Positions 18,040 through 27,217 are shown, counted from the stretch's first letter. The stretch: 64,000 bases of DNA from Emticicia fluvialis (GCF_024793945.1 NZ_JANUSD010000011.1:150661-214660); one strand, 5' to 3'. Numbers and translations are program-made. Notes: generated by a model not told the origin, from the letters alone.

Positions 18040-18079
18040 CTATAAGCCTCGGTCTGATGGGGCGACTAACGACAAAACT

Positions 18080-18874
18080 ATGACAGACGCTACAGAATAT
18101 AAAGTACCTACCATGGCAGAAATGGCCGCTCAGGGAAAAGAACCTGAAGTGCTTTTCTGGGTTGGATGTGCCGGTTCTTTCGACGACCGCTACAAGAAAG
18201 TAACCATTGCATTTGTAAAAATTCTGAACAAAATCGGTGTGAACTTTGCCGTGTTGGGCACAGAAGAAAGCTGCACCGGAGACCCAGCCCGCCGGGCCGG
18301 TAACGAGTTTACCTTTCAGATGCTTGCCCAGCAGAACATACAGGTACTGAATGGCTACGGCGTAAAGAAAATAGTAACGGCCTGTCCGCATTGTTTCAAT
18401 ACACTCAAAAACGAATACCCCGAGTTAGGTGGCACCTATGAGGTAATCCACCACTCGCAATATCTGCAACAACTCATCAACGACGGCCGCGTGAAGATTG
18501 AAGGCGGCGGCACATTTAAAGGCCAGCGAATTACTTTCCATGACTCCTGCTATCTGGGCCGGGCCAACGATGTTTATGAAGCGCCGCGTCAGGTTCTGGC
18601 AACTCTGGATGCCGATTTAGTAGAAATGAAGCGATGCCGAACCAATGGTTTGTGCTGCGGTGCCGGCGGAGCCCAGATGTTTAAAGAACCAGAAAAAGGC
18701 TTTAAAGATATTAACGTAGAACGCATTGAAGAAGCACTGGCAACCGGTGCCAAAACCATTGCAGTTGCGTGTCCGTTTTGTATGGTCATGATGTCTGACG
18801 GCGTGAAAAACAAAGAAAAAGAACATGAGGTAAAGGTGTATGATTTGGCCGAATTGCTGCTTCAGACGCTTTAA
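18080..18874 (+). CDS. (Fe-S)-binding protein with two cysteine-rich CCG domains
   Basis: This 264-residue protein is of the heterodisulfide-reductase subunit B/GlcF-LctE type, with two cysteine-rich CCG modules that bind an iron-sulfur cluster. Cysteine landmarks are WVGCAGS, EESCTGDP, VTACPHCFNT, FHDSCYLGRAN, GLCCGAGGAQ and VACPFCMVM. It probably works as an electron-transfer subunit with a partner not encoded here. The promoter candidate supports ATG 18080; the longer in-frame start at 18020 lies upstream of the expected transcript. It leads a plus-strand run of five genes. Confidence 0.88.
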   Translation: MTDATEYKVPTMAEMAAQGKEPEVLFWVGCAGSFDDRYKKVTIAFVKILNKIGVNFAVLGTEESCTGDPARRAGNEFTFQMLAQQNIQVLNGYGVKKIVTACPHCFNTLKNEYPELGGTYEVIHHSQYLQQLINDGRVKIEGGGTFKGQRITFHDSCYLGRANDVYEAPRQVLATLDADLVEMKRCRTNGLCCGAGGAQMFKEPEKGFKDINVERIEEALATGAKTIAVACPFCMVMMSDGVKNKEKEHEVKVYDLAELLLQTL

Positions 18875-18954
18875 TACTTCCCTATAAGATACTAGGCTCA
18901 TAGAACTTTTACAGGCAGATTGAATGTTTATCTAACAGAATAAAAACCTGTAGT

Positions 18955-19461
18955 ATGTATATTTCTTTTGAACAATTACCTCAGAGCGCGCGCATCTGGA
19001 TATACCAGGCTAACCGTACACTAACCGATAATGAGGTTTCTTTAGTTGAAACTACACTTCAACCTGCTGTAACCAAGTGGGCGGCTCACGGCACTGCACT
19101 ATTAGCTTCAGTAAAAGTGCTGCTGAATCGTTTTGTAATTATTGCCCTTGACGAAAGCCAGTACGAAGCCAGCGGTTGTTCAATAGATGCTTCTACCCGT
19201 TGGTTTAAAGAACTGGGCGAACAACTGAATGTTGATTTCTTCGACCGCTCGCAGGCCTACCTTGATGGTAGCGAAATAAAAACTTTTTCTATTTTCCAGC
19301 CTAAAAAAGCCATAGAAAGCGGATTAATCGCTGCTGATACGGTTGTTTTCGTGAACAACAATCATATTCAAACATTGGCCGACTTGTCAACCAACTGGCA
19401 GATTAAAGCATCAGAAAGCTATCTGAAAAGATTTTTCAATAACGTCAATATCCCGGCATAA
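18955..19461 (+). CDS. Conserved protein of unknown function (often mislabelled ABC transporter ATPase)
   Basis: This 168-residue cytoplasmic protein contains RIWIYQANR near the start, KWAAHGTALLAS and the segment LDESQYEASGCSIDASTRWF. I recognise it as a conserved Bacteroidota protein often annotated as an ABC transporter ATPase. No Walker A, signature or Walker B motif is visible here, so that label is not supported. It follows the Fe-S protein gene by 80 bases, an arrangement I believe recurs in the phylum, and precedes the luciferase-like gene by 20 bases. The function is unknown. Confidence 0.7.
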   Translation: MYISFEQLPQSARIWIYQANRTLTDNEVSLVETTLQPAVTKWAAHGTALLASVKVLLNRFVIIALDESQYEASGCSIDASTRWFKELGEQLNVDFFDRSQAYLDGSEIKTFSIFQPKKAIESGLIAADTVVFVNNNHIQTLADLSTNWQIKASESYLKRFFNNVNIPA

Positions 19462-19481
19462 AACTCCCACAACAGATTTTC

Positions 19482-20516
19482 ATGGAACTAGGTATCAGTA
19501 CATTTGGCGAGGTGCATCCTGATGGTGTAGCAGGTAAAGCAGTTAATGCACACGAACGCATGCAGGAATTAATTGCAGAAGGCAAACTGGCAGACGAGGT
19601 AGGCTTAGACGTTTTTGCAGTAGGCGAGCATCACCGCCCTGATTTTATCATTTCAGCGCCAGAAGTGGCTTTGGCTGCCATTGCTGCGGTTACTAAAAAT
19701 ATACGTTTGTCAAGTTCAGTAACGGTTTTAAGCTCTGCAGACCCGGTCCGGACATTCCAGAACTTTTCTACGCTCGACCTCATCTCAAACGGTCGTGCCG
19801 AGATACTGGCAGGCAGGGGTTCATTTACAGAGTCTTTCCCATTATTTGGTTATGATTTGCAAGACTATAACGAGTTGTTTATAGAAAAACTCGATTTACT
19901 TTCAAAAATCAACCAGTCGGAAATCATAACCTGGAAAGGTAAACACAGAGCGCCCATTTACAAATTGGGTGTGTATCCAAGACCCATTCAGGAGTCATTG
20001 CCCATCTGGCTTGCCGTTGGTGGCACTCCGGCATCGGCTATCAGAGCAGGTAAAATGAACCTGCCTATGACACTGGCCATCTTAGGAGGCAGACCCAGCC
20101 AGTATGTGCCGTTTGTAAACCTTTACAAGCAGTCGTTCAAAGAAGCCGGGCATAACCCTGCCACTTTTCAGTTAGGTATCAACTCGCAGTTTTATATTGC
20201 CGACACCTCGCAGGAAGCGGAGGACGAGTTCTGGCCGTCATACGAAAAACTGATGAACCGGGTGGGTAGAGAACGCGGGTGGTCACCCATAACCCGTGAG
20301 CATTTCGAACTTTCATGCTTACCTGACGGCCCTTTGTTTGTAGGTAGTCCGCAGCAGGTAATCGACAAAATACTCTATCAGTCAGAACTTTTTGGCCATA
20401 CACGCTTTTTGGCACAGATGGTAAAGGGAGACATTCCTCACGCCAAAATATTAAAAACCATTGAGCTGTTTGGCTCAGTGGTAGCCCCCGAGGTAAGAAA
20501 AGCCTTGAAAGCATAA
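19482..20516 (+). CDS. LLM-class flavin-dependent oxidoreductase
   Basis: This 344-residue luciferase-like monooxygenase has an (alpha/beta)8 barrel. Family segments include LGISTFGEVHPDG at the N-terminus, GLDVFAVGEHHRPDF (about 42-56), SSSVTVLSSADPVR, FSTLDLISNGRAEILAGRGS and FIEKLDLLSKI. It should use FMN or F420-like flavin; FMN is expected in Bacteroidota. The substrate cannot be inferred, as the family spans alkanal, alkanesulfonate and unknown oxidations. It is cytoplasmic, 20 bases after the unknown gene and 24 bases before the methionine-sulfoxide reductase gene, in the same transcript by spacing. Confidence 0.9.
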   Translation: MELGISTFGEVHPDGVAGKAVNAHERMQELIAEGKLADEVGLDVFAVGEHHRPDFIISAPEVALAAIAAVTKNIRLSSSVTVLSSADPVRTFQNFSTLDLISNGRAEILAGRGSFTESFPLFGYDLQDYNELFIEKLDLLSKINQSEIITWKGKHRAPIYKLGVYPRPIQESLPIWLAVGGTPASAIRAGKMNLPMTLAILGGRPSQYVPFVNLYKQSFKEAGHNPATFQLGINSQFYIADTSQEAEDEFWPSYEKLMNRVGRERGWSPITREHFELSCLPDGPLFVGSPQQVIDKILYQSELFGHTRFLAQMVKGDIPHAKILKTIELFGSVVAPEVRKALKA

Positions 20517-20540
20517 GAATAATTTTAAAACCGGAAATTG

Positions 20541-21032
20541 ATGGCCGAGACCTTATATATACCACAAACAGCAACTCGCAAAGAGATTTACGACAGCCTG
20601 TTGCCCCAGGTAGAAGCGTTAATCAGTACAGAAACAGACACCATTGCCAATCTGGCCAATATAGCGGCCGTTTTGAAAGAGGCATTCGGTTTTTTCTGGG
20701 TAGGCTTCTATATAAAGAAAGAAAATCAATTGGTGCTGGGGCCGTTTCAGGGGCCCTTAGCCTGCACACGCATTAATTTTGATAAAGGCGTATGCGGCTA
20801 TTGCTACCGCACAAGAGAAACAGTGATAGTACCTGATGTAGACAAATTCCCGGGGCATATTGCCTGTAGTTCGGCCTCAAAGTCAGAAATCGTGGTACCT
20901 GTTTTTGACCAAACCGGCCAGGTAGCTATGGTGCTGGATGTTGACAGCGATGAACTGGATGATTTCTCGGAGGTAGATAAAGACGGGCTTGAGAAAATGA
21001 TGCAATTATTACAAAAGACTTTTACGCTTTGA
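20541..21032 (+). CDS. msrC: Free methionine-(R)-sulfoxide reductase (GAF domain)
   Basis: This 163-residue single GAF-domain enzyme reduces free L-methionine-R-sulfoxide with thioredoxin. The three cysteines of the family are at 75 (ACTRI), 85 (GVCGYC) and 109 (HIACSSASKSEI). They have exactly the spacing of E. coli MsrC Cys84/94/118. An additional Cys88 is present. The LDVDSDELDDFSEVD segment closes the active site in this family. I choose ATG 20541; an adjacent TTG at 20538 would add one residue. The gene ends one base before the start of the next gene, implying coupling. Confidence 0.93.
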   Translation: MAETLYIPQTATRKEIYDSLLPQVEALISTETDTIANLANIAAVLKEAFGFFWVGFYIKKENQLVLGPFQGPLACTRINFDKGVCGYCYRTRETVIVPDVDKFPGHIACSSASKSEIVVPVFDQTGQVAMVLDVDSDELDDFSEVDKDGLEKMMQLLQKTFTL

Positions 21033-21033
21033 T

Positions 21034-21603
21034 ATGAACACACTGTTTCCGATATTTCTGAAACTTGAGCACCTGCATACGCTTATTGTAGGCGGTGGAA
21101 ACGTAGGTCTTGAAAAGCTGGAAGCCGTATTGAAAAACTCACCCAAAGCGAAAATCACACTGGTAGCGCCTGAGATAAAAGAAGAAATCAGGCATCTGGC
21201 ACAAAGCCATGACCTGACCCTTGTTTTTGAAAAGTATGACAGCCAGTACCTCCATGGCATTGATTTGGTAATTGCCGGAACAGATGATAAATCGGTGAAT
21301 CAACAGGTACAGATAGATTGCAAAGCCAGAAAAATAATGGTTAATATTGCTGATACCCCCGACCTGTGCGATTTTTACCTGAGCTCGGTGGTGCAGAAAG
21401 ATGATTTAAAAATCGCCATTTCAACCAATGGTAAGTCGCCGACTTTTGCCAAGCGTTTCAGAGAAATACTGGAGGAAATCTTACCTGATAATCTTCAGGA
21501 AACCCTCGACAACCTGCAGGCCATCAGAAACAAACTGAAAGGGGATTTTCAGGACAAAGTGCAGAAACTGAACGAGATTACCAAGGTAATGCGAAACCAA
21601 TAA
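21034..21603 (+). CDS. Precorrin-2 dehydrogenase/sirohydrochlorin ferrochelatase (Met8/CysG N-terminal type)
   Basis: This 189-residue protein has an N-terminal Rossmann domain (VGGGNVGLEKLEAVL, about 19-33) and a C-terminal helical part with STNGKSPTFAKRFRE. It matches the stand-alone CysG-B/Met8 enzyme that oxidises precorrin-2 with NAD+ and may insert iron to give sirohaem. Asp107 in NIADTPD aligns with the catalytic Asp of CysG. No uroporphyrinogen methyltransferase or sulfite reductase genes adjoin it, so the pathway is completed elsewhere. It is the last gene of the run that starts at 18080, followed by a terminator shared with the convergent ABC transporter gene. Confidence 0.9.
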   Translation: MNTLFPIFLKLEHLHTLIVGGGNVGLEKLEAVLKNSPKAKITLVAPEIKEEIRHLAQSHDLTLVFEKYDSQYLHGIDLVIAGTDDKSVNQQVQIDCKARKIMVNIADTPDLCDFYLSSVVQKDDLKIAISTNGKSPTFAKRFREILEEILPDNLQETLDNLQAIRNKLKGDFQDKVQKLNEITKVMRNQ

Positions 21604-21636
21604 AAAATGCCCCTGATTGCTCAGGGGCATTTTTTA
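21602..21636. terminator. Bidirectional hairpin terminator
   Basis: The arms AAAAAATGCCCCTGA and TCAGGGGCATTTTTT flank a TTGC loop. A and T runs on the two sides suit both convergent genes. Confidence 0.9.
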
Positions 21637-21654
21637 TTCGCAAATTCAACAGTT

Positions 21655-23415
21655 TCAGGCTACTGCCAGCGTGTTTTTCCGCTCCCCTATCTGCTGTCTC
21701 CACATAGCATAGTACAAACCTTTTTCGGCCAGCAGTTCTTCATGCCTGCCTACTTCAATAATACGGCCCTGCTCCAGAACAAAAATTTTGTCGGCGTGCA
21801 TAACGGTACTCAGGCGGTGCGCAATCATAACGGTAATGTAATCTCCCAGCGCTGTTACAGCTTTTACGGTATTGGTAATTTCTTCTTCGGTAAGTGAATC
21901 AAGGGCAGAGGTAGCCTCATCAAAAACAAAAATTTTCGGATTCCTCAACAATGCCCTGGCAATAGAAAGTCTTTGTTTTTCACCACCCGAAATCTTAATG
22001 CCACCTTCTCCAATAACTGATTCAATGCCATTATCGGCACGGGCAAGCAATGTCTGGCAGGCAGCTTTATTGAGTGCCTCCATAATTTCATCATCAGTGG
22101 CGGTTGGATGTGCAAACAAGAGGTTTTCTTTAATTGTGCCCGAAAACAACTGTGTATCTTGCGTTACAAAGCCAATCTGTGTGCGTAGCTCTTCAATATT
22201 TATTCGGTCTGACGGCAGGTTATTGTAATGAATTACCCCACTTGACGGATTATACAAACCTACCAGCAACTTCACCAAAGTGGTTTTGCCAGAGCCTGAA
22301 GGCCCCACAAAAGCAACTGTTTGCCCTTCGTTTACTTCAAAGTTCACTTGGTCTAATGCATTAGCGTTTGCAGTTAAATGCTTAAAACTCACATTGTCAA
22401 ATTTCAGATGTCTTACCACACCCAGATGTGTCGGAAACTCAGGCGTTACTTCAATCGGCTTTTTCAGCAATTTGTCAAAGTTATTTAATGAGGCCTCAGC
22501 TTCCCGATACGCAATAATCACATTGCCAATTTCCTGCATAGGGCCAAACACAAAAAACGAATAGAACTGTAAACTCAATAACTGCCCTACCGTCATTTGG
22601 TCTCTGAATATCAGGAACAATAAAATAAACAGGATGCACTGGCGCAAAAAATTAACAAACGTACCCTGTATGAAACTGATACTGCGCACGCCTCGTACTT
22701 TTTTAAGCTCCAGTTGAAGAATCTTGAACGTATTTTGGTTTAATCGTTTAATCTCCTGCGCTGTTAGTCCAAGGCTTTTAATTAACTCTATATTCCGTAA
22801 TGATTCAGTTGTGGTACCAGCCAGTGCCGTTGTTTCTTTTACAATAACACCCTGAATCTCCTTTATTTTCCTGCTCAGTACCCTCGTAAGGGCTGCCAGT
22901 GAAAAGGCACCTGTAAAGTATATAGCTATCAGCCATGAATTAACACTTAACGAATAGATAGTCAGGAAAACAATACCCACCAGAGACGTAAACGCCACAT
23001 TAATAAAAGAGGTAATAAACTTCTCAGAATCGGTACGCACTTTCTGCAAAACAGATAGTGTTTCTCCGCTTCGCTGGTCTTCAAATTGCTGATAAGGCAA
23101 TTTAAGGGTGTGCCTGAGGCCATCAGTAAACACACTGGCGCCCAGTTTCTGAATTACCATGTTTACAACGTAGTCTTGCAACGTTTTGGCAATACGGCTT
23201 ACCATAGCCACACCGATAATCGCCAGGAGCATCAGCAGTACCCCTTTCATAAAGTCAGGTTCGGCAAAATCTTTGGCCCGATTGGCGTATTTATCAATCA
23301 GTTTCCCAAAAATATATGGATCCAGTAAAGAGAAAGTCTGGTTAACAGCCGCCAGAAACAATGCCAGCACCACCTGCCAACGGTAGCGGCTTAAATAATG
23401 TAAAAGAAGTTTCAT
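21655..23415 (-). CDS. ABC exporter (fused membrane and ATP-binding domains)
   Basis: This 586-residue half-transporter of the MsbA/MdlB type has a six-helix type-1 exporter domain (about 1-310) and an ATPase domain (about 340-580). Walker A is GPSGSGKTT, the Q-loop VTQDTQ, the signature ISGGEKQRLSIARALL, Walker B IFVFDEATSALD, and the H-loop IAHRLST. It would work as a dimer exporting lipid, peptide or drug; the substrate is unknown. The gene stands alone, convergent with the precorrin-2 dehydrogenase gene and divergent from the YgiB-like gene. Motifs are intact, so it is presumed active. Confidence 0.93.
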   Translation of the reverse strand: MKLLLHYLSRYRWQVVLALFLAAVNQTFSLLDPYIFGKLIDKYANRAKDFAEPDFMKGVLLMLLAIIGVAMVSRIAKTLQDYVVNMVIQKLGASVFTDGLRHTLKLPYQQFEDQRSGETLSVLQKVRTDSEKFITSFINVAFTSLVGIVFLTIYSLSVNSWLIAIYFTGAFSLAALTRVLSRKIKEIQGVIVKETTALAGTTTESLRNIELIKSLGLTAQEIKRLNQNTFKILQLELKKVRGVRSISFIQGTFVNFLRQCILFILLFLIFRDQMTVGQLLSLQFYSFFVFGPMQEIGNVIIAYREAEASLNNFDKLLKKPIEVTPEFPTHLGVVRHLKFDNVSFKHLTANANALDQVNFEVNEGQTVAFVGPSGSGKTTLVKLLVGLYNPSSGVIHYNNLPSDRINIEELRTQIGFVTQDTQLFSGTIKENLLFAHPTATDDEIMEALNKAACQTLLARADNGIESVIGEGGIKISGGEKQRLSIARALLRNPKIFVFDEATSALDSLTEEEITNTVKAVTALGDYITVMIAHRLSTVMHADKIFVLEQGRIIEVGRHEELLAEKGLYYAMWRQQIGERKNTLAVA

Positions 23416-23605
23416 CAGATTTTTCTTTGGAAATGTCGTAGGTTATAAAGCATCAACAAACTGCTTCTCTAAATAATTCCAAACGTTTTCAGACTTGCTA
23501 CATCAATTTTTACCCACATTTTTAGTAGAAATAACCGTTCTTCCAATCCTGCTTTGTTTATCTTTACTTTTAGGAAACCTTTGTTACTCAAAACTAAACC
23601 GAATT

Positions 23606-24286
23606 ATGACACCCATTAGTACCCGTGCTTTCATCAGGAAAGTAAAGGATATTACCATCAGCAGTACATTGGCACTGGCTGTTTTAGGAAGCAGCTTTAC
23701 CGTGCAGAGTTGCAACAACGACTCTGACAGTGACTATGAATATGAAGAAGTAGAGGTTTTTACAAAAGGGGTAAGAACTTATATAACTGAAACGGCTAAA
23801 GGTGAGTTTAAAATTACCGACGAGATTGAAGTGCCGGCCGATAGCTCAAAAGCCATTGTAACTTATCTGGATGGCAAAAAGGATACACTTTCGCCCAGAG
23901 CAGTAAAGGCTTTGATTGATAATGAGGTACGTACAAATGCCAGCCACATAGGGCAGAACAACAATCTATCTAATGCCTTGCTATATGGAGGTATGGGCTA
24001 CCTGCTGGCCAAAACCATGAGCCCCAATTATGCCCAATACAGGCCAGACATCAACACCTCTAACGGTTTCAGCCAAAGCTCAGGTTCAAGAAGAGATTCT
24101 TCTTCTCATCGCAGACATGGATATTATGGCGGCGGTATGATGAGGTACTATGCTACCACGGCTGCCTTTCAGCGCTCAGGCGAAATCCACCAGAGCATTA
24201 ACCATTCAAGAACCACTATGGCCAGGCCCGCGGGTGGCAAAACCGGGTTTTTCCGCAGTTCAAGCCACGACAGCCATCATTCATAA
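23606..24286 (+). CDS. Probable lipoprotein paired with a YgiC-like enzyme (YgiB-like role)
   Basis: Starting at ATG 23606 the protein has 226 residues. A TTG-started longer frame exists, but its extra hydrophobic stretch precedes a good signal. The signal (ISSTLALAVLGSSFTVQSC) places a cysteine at 36, followed by an acidic stretch (NNDSDSDYEYEEVEV). The C-terminus is rich in Gly, Ser, Arg and His (GGGMMRYY, GKTGFFRSSSHDSHHS). This layout recalls E. coli YgiB, a lipoprotein with a Gly-rich tail, and the next gene is YgiC-like, which supports the analogy. Direct homology is not certain. The function is unknown, and the lipobox is weak (VQSC). Confidence 0.65.
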   Translation: MTPISTRAFIRKVKDITISSTLALAVLGSSFTVQSCNNDSDSDYEYEEVEVFTKGVRTYITETAKGEFKITDEIEVPADSSKAIVTYLDGKKDTLSPRAVKALIDNEVRTNASHIGQNNNLSNALLYGGMGYLLAKTMSPNYAQYRPDINTSNGFSQSSGSRRDSSSHRRHGYYGGGMMRYYATTAAFQRSGEIHQSINHSRTTMARPAGGKTGFFRSSSHDSHHS

Positions 24287-24299
24287 ATATATCTGATAC

Positions 24300-25469
24300 A
24301 TGAAATTTAGAAAATTACTGATACCACCTCAAACCTCATTACGAAATGCCGGTTGGGACTGGATGTTGGGTGAAGATACATTGCCGTATATTACAGATGA
24401 TGCCGCAATAGTTACTGAGCAGGAAGCTGAAGCATATTATGAAGCAGCCAACGAGCTATACGAACTGTACATTGAAGCCGCTCAACACGTGCTGGATAAC
24501 AACCGGCTGGAAGAACTGGGCATACCTGAAAATCTGCACAGACTGGTAAGATACTCATGGGACGCCGACAAACACTGGCATTTATATGGCAGATTTGACC
24601 TGAGCGGCGGATTGGATGGACAGCCCATAAAGCTGATAGAATTTAATGCAGATACCGCCACCTGCATACCAGAAACCGCCATTATTCAGTGGGCATCGTT
24701 GAAAGCCAATAATCTGGATGAAAGCCGTCAGTTTAATACGCTTTACGAAAGTCTGGTAGAGAACTTCAGGCAAGTGCAGATTGAGAATCCCGGCTTTGAG
24801 CCTTCTCTGTTAATCTCTACCATGAGAGATTTCCCGGAAGACGACACCAATATGCAGGTATTGGGGGAGGCCGCCAGAGAAGCAGGATTTGAAGTAGCTT
24901 TTGAATATATAGACGAGGTGGAGTTTTCTGCCATTGAAGGTATCTACAAACAAAACCCTAAAGATGGCAGCTTTACCAGATATGACTATTGGTTTAAGCT
25001 GATTCCGTGGGAATATATTGGCTGGGACGAACCGGAACTGGCAGATATACTGACCGAAATAGTTATTAACCAAAAAGCGGTGGTACTAAACCCGGCCTAT
25101 ACCCTGCTGTTTCAGTCGAAGGGTATTCTGAAAGTTTTATGGGAGCTAAACCCAGACCACCCGCTTTTATTACAGACGGAATCTCAAGCGCTTGCTGGCA
25201 AAGCCAGCGTAGAAAAAGTGTTGTTTGGCCGTGAAGGAGCTAACGTGAGAATCCTGACAGCCGACGGTGCATCTCTTGAACATAAAGACGGTGAATACTT
25301 TGAACAGAACACTGTTTTTCAGGAATACACCGAATTTCTGAAAGATAATGCCGGTAAATATTATCAGGCAGGAGTATTTTTTGCAGGCGAAGCCTGTGGC
25401 CTGGGTTTTAGAAAAGGAGGTAAAATTATTGACAACACCGCTCAGTTTTGTGGGCATGTAATTGACTAA
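24300..25469 (+). CDS. Glutathionylspermidine synthase-family ATP-grasp protein (YgiC/YjfC-like)
   Basis: This 389-residue protein matches the synthetase-domain family of GspS, YgiC and YjfC. Family blocks are NAGWDWMLGED near the start, LIEFNADTATCIPETA (about 117-132), WELNPDHPLLL and the C-terminal KYYQAGVFFAGEACGLGFRKGG. The family has an ATP-grasp-like fold and forms amide bonds in GspS; YgiC itself has no accepted product. It has no amidase domain, so it is not the bifunctional GspS. The start is 13 bases after the YgiB-like stop, so the two are one operon. Confidence 0.88.
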   Translation: MKFRKLLIPPQTSLRNAGWDWMLGEDTLPYITDDAAIVTEQEAEAYYEAANELYELYIEAAQHVLDNNRLEELGIPENLHRLVRYSWDADKHWHLYGRFDLSGGLDGQPIKLIEFNADTATCIPETAIIQWASLKANNLDESRQFNTLYESLVENFRQVQIENPGFEPSLLISTMRDFPEDDTNMQVLGEAAREAGFEVAFEYIDEVEFSAIEGIYKQNPKDGSFTRYDYWFKLIPWEYIGWDEPELADILTEIVINQKAVVLNPAYTLLFQSKGILKVLWELNPDHPLLLQTESQALAGKASVEKVLFGREGANVRILTADGASLEHKDGEYFEQNTVFQEYTEFLKDNAGKYYQAGVFFAGEACGLGFRKGGKIIDNTAQFCGHVID

Positions 25470-25470
25470 C

Positions 25471-25504
25471 TTTGTTGCCCAATCGGGCATTTTGTTTATA
25501 TTTA
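25471..25504 (+). promoter_or_regulatory. Promoter candidate for the esterase gene
   Basis: TTTGTTG at 25471-25477 is followed after 19 bases by TATATTTA (25497-25504), one base off TAnnTTTG. The ATG is at 25528. Confidence 0.4.
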
Positions 25505-25527
25505 TAATTTAAACCAATAGTTAAATC

Positions 25528-26436
25528 ATGAAAAGCCCGGTTACTTCGCTGCTTTTATGCATTTTAATTTCCTCTTTTGCATTCGGGCAGCCAGCAAATA
25601 AGGTTATCTCGTTTTTTCCGGCGGGCACCCGGCTTCATGGTAATATACCTTACGCTAAAGATACCCTGCAAAAGCATCTGTTGGATATTTACTTACCTGC
25701 CAATGCCAAAGCCGGTATGCCGCTGGTAGTATGGGTGCATGGTGGTGGCTGGATGCAGAACGATAAATATGCCGACATGAGCTACATGAAGAAGACCATC
25801 CATGCGCTGCTCAATAATGGTTTTGCTCTTGCTTCTATTGATTACCGCCACAGCACACAAGCTGTTTTTCCGGCACAAATACAAGATTGTAATCAGGCAG
25901 TTGAGTTTCTATATCAGAATGCCGGAAAATATGGCTATAACAAAGACAAAATAGCCTTGATGGGCTTTTCGGCGGGTGGGCATCTGGCTTCTTTGCTGGC
26001 GCTTTCGCATAACAACGGTGTGCCTTCGTTTTTGGCTGCCGGAAGCAAAAACTCATTCAGAATTGCTGCTGTGGTAGATTTTTACGGGCCTGCTGATTTT
26101 CTGGCCATGCTAAAACCAGAACAACCCAAAGGAACAGTTGATGCCGTAAGTATGCTACTTGGCGCCTCACCAATTGACCGACCAGACCTGGCAAAACAGG
26201 CCAGCCCTGTTACTTATATAGATAAAAATGACGCGCCATTCCTGATTATTCAGGGCGAAAAAGACCCATCGGTTCCACAGAATCAGTCTAAACTACTGAG
26301 ATCATGGCTAACGTTAGCGCATGTAAAAAATCACCTGATTATTGTAAAAGATGCGCCGCATTACGGCGAAATGTTTGATGAAGCCTACATCAAAGACAAG
26401 ATTATTGATTTTCTGAAAACCGAATTGAAATACTAA
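25528..26436 (+). CDS. Secreted alpha/beta-hydrolase (esterase/lipase, HGGG type)
   Basis: This 302-residue protein starts with a Sec signal (MKSPVTSLLLCILISSFAFG). The oxyanion-hole motif HGGGW is at 71-75 and the nucleophile elbow GFSAGG at 146-151 with Ser148. The acid is probably in GEKDPSVPQ and the His in DAPHYGEMF. This is the layout of BD-FAE/hormone-sensitive-lipase-like carboxylesterases. It should act in the periplasm or outside on short acyl or aryl esters, perhaps plant-polymer esters (inference). It is not part of a polysaccharide locus here. A promoter candidate lies upstream. Confidence 0.88.
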   Translation: MKSPVTSLLLCILISSFAFGQPANKVISFFPAGTRLHGNIPYAKDTLQKHLLDIYLPANAKAGMPLVVWVHGGGWMQNDKYADMSYMKKTIHALLNNGFALASIDYRHSTQAVFPAQIQDCNQAVEFLYQNAGKYGYNKDKIALMGFSAGGHLASLLALSHNNGVPSFLAAGSKNSFRIAAVVDFYGPADFLAMLKPEQPKGTVDAVSMLLGASPIDRPDLAKQASPVTYIDKNDAPFLIIQGEKDPSVPQNQSKLLRSWLTLAHVKNHLIIVKDAPHYGEMFDEAYIKDKIIDFLKTELKY

Positions 26437-26518
26437 GCCATTTTAGAAATTCGTTTAAACCATATTTACAGGCATTAATAAGCCATATTCTTTTCTGGTC
26501 TCAGTTAAAAATTTAAAA

Positions 26519-27217
26519 ATGGTAAGCAAGCGCAGGTGGTTTAATAGTATTATGGTATTGGTTGTTATTGCAAGTGGTATCTGGTATTATTTCAGCCTCC
26601 CCAAAAACAAAAAAGAAGTTGAAGGCCTTGCCGAATATGACTCTCTGGCTCAACAGCCCCCCTTCAAAAAAATAGTTTTGAGACCCTTTAAACATGTAGT
26701 GGTTAATTGCGACCTTGGCCCTGTGAAAGTGTATCTGGAGGCCGACCGGAAATCATATATTGAAATGCACCGCAATTTCATGAAATATGTTGAATTAACT
26801 TTTAAAGGCGATACCCTGATCATACACACCCTTAAAACTCCCAAATCAACCGAAGAAAAGCCCATACAAAGACAGATTTACCTGCATTCGCCCGATTTAC
26901 AATCCTACTGGGGCGAAGCCACCCAGACCATCTTCTCAGACCTTGCCACTAATAGACTTACAGTCAATAGCCGGAGCAGTTATATCCGCTTTGTTAGCTG
27001 CGAAATTGAGAATCTTACACTCACAACCAATAAGGCCTGTAATTATGTGCTCGACCCAAGTTGTTCTTTTAACCATGTTATTGCGCGCATCAATAAATCA
27101 AGCGCACTTACCTGTCTCGCACGTGTACAAACAGAATTAAGGCTCACAGCTGTCAATCTTACATACATAACACTCAGCCAGCAGAATGCTTCAAAATTGA
27201 GGATTGTGAAAGATTAA
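26519..27217 (+). CDS. Membrane-anchored protein of unknown function, probable beta-solenoid
   Basis: This 232-residue protein starts with a basic stretch and one N-terminal helix (WFNSIMVLVVIASGIWYYF, about 7-25), with the remainder predicted outside the cytoplasm. The body is rich in short beta strands with asparagine, threonine and serine turns (LTVNSRSSYIRF, LTLTTNKACNYV, LRLTAVNLTYITL). This recalls the DUF2807/GIN-type auto-transporter adhesin head fold, but I do not see a decisive motif. It lies 82 bases after the esterase gene. The function is unknown. Confidence 0.6.
   Translation: MVSKRRWFNSIMVLVVIASGIWYYFSLPKNKKEVEGLAEYDSLAQQPPFKKIVLRPFKHVVVNCDLGPVKVYLEADRKSYIEMHRNFMKYVELTFKGDTLIIHTLKTPKSTEEKPIQRQIYLHSPDLQSYWGEATQTIFSDLATNRLTVNSRSSYIRFVSCEIENLTLTTNKACNYVLDPSCSFNHVIARINKSSALTCLARVQTELRLTAVNLTYITLSQQNASKLRIVKD

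Noticed and set aside
18020..18079. N-terminal extension of the Fe-S protein from ATG 18020
   Set aside because: The promoter candidate at 18009-18039 overlaps it, so the ATG would lie upstream of the transcript.
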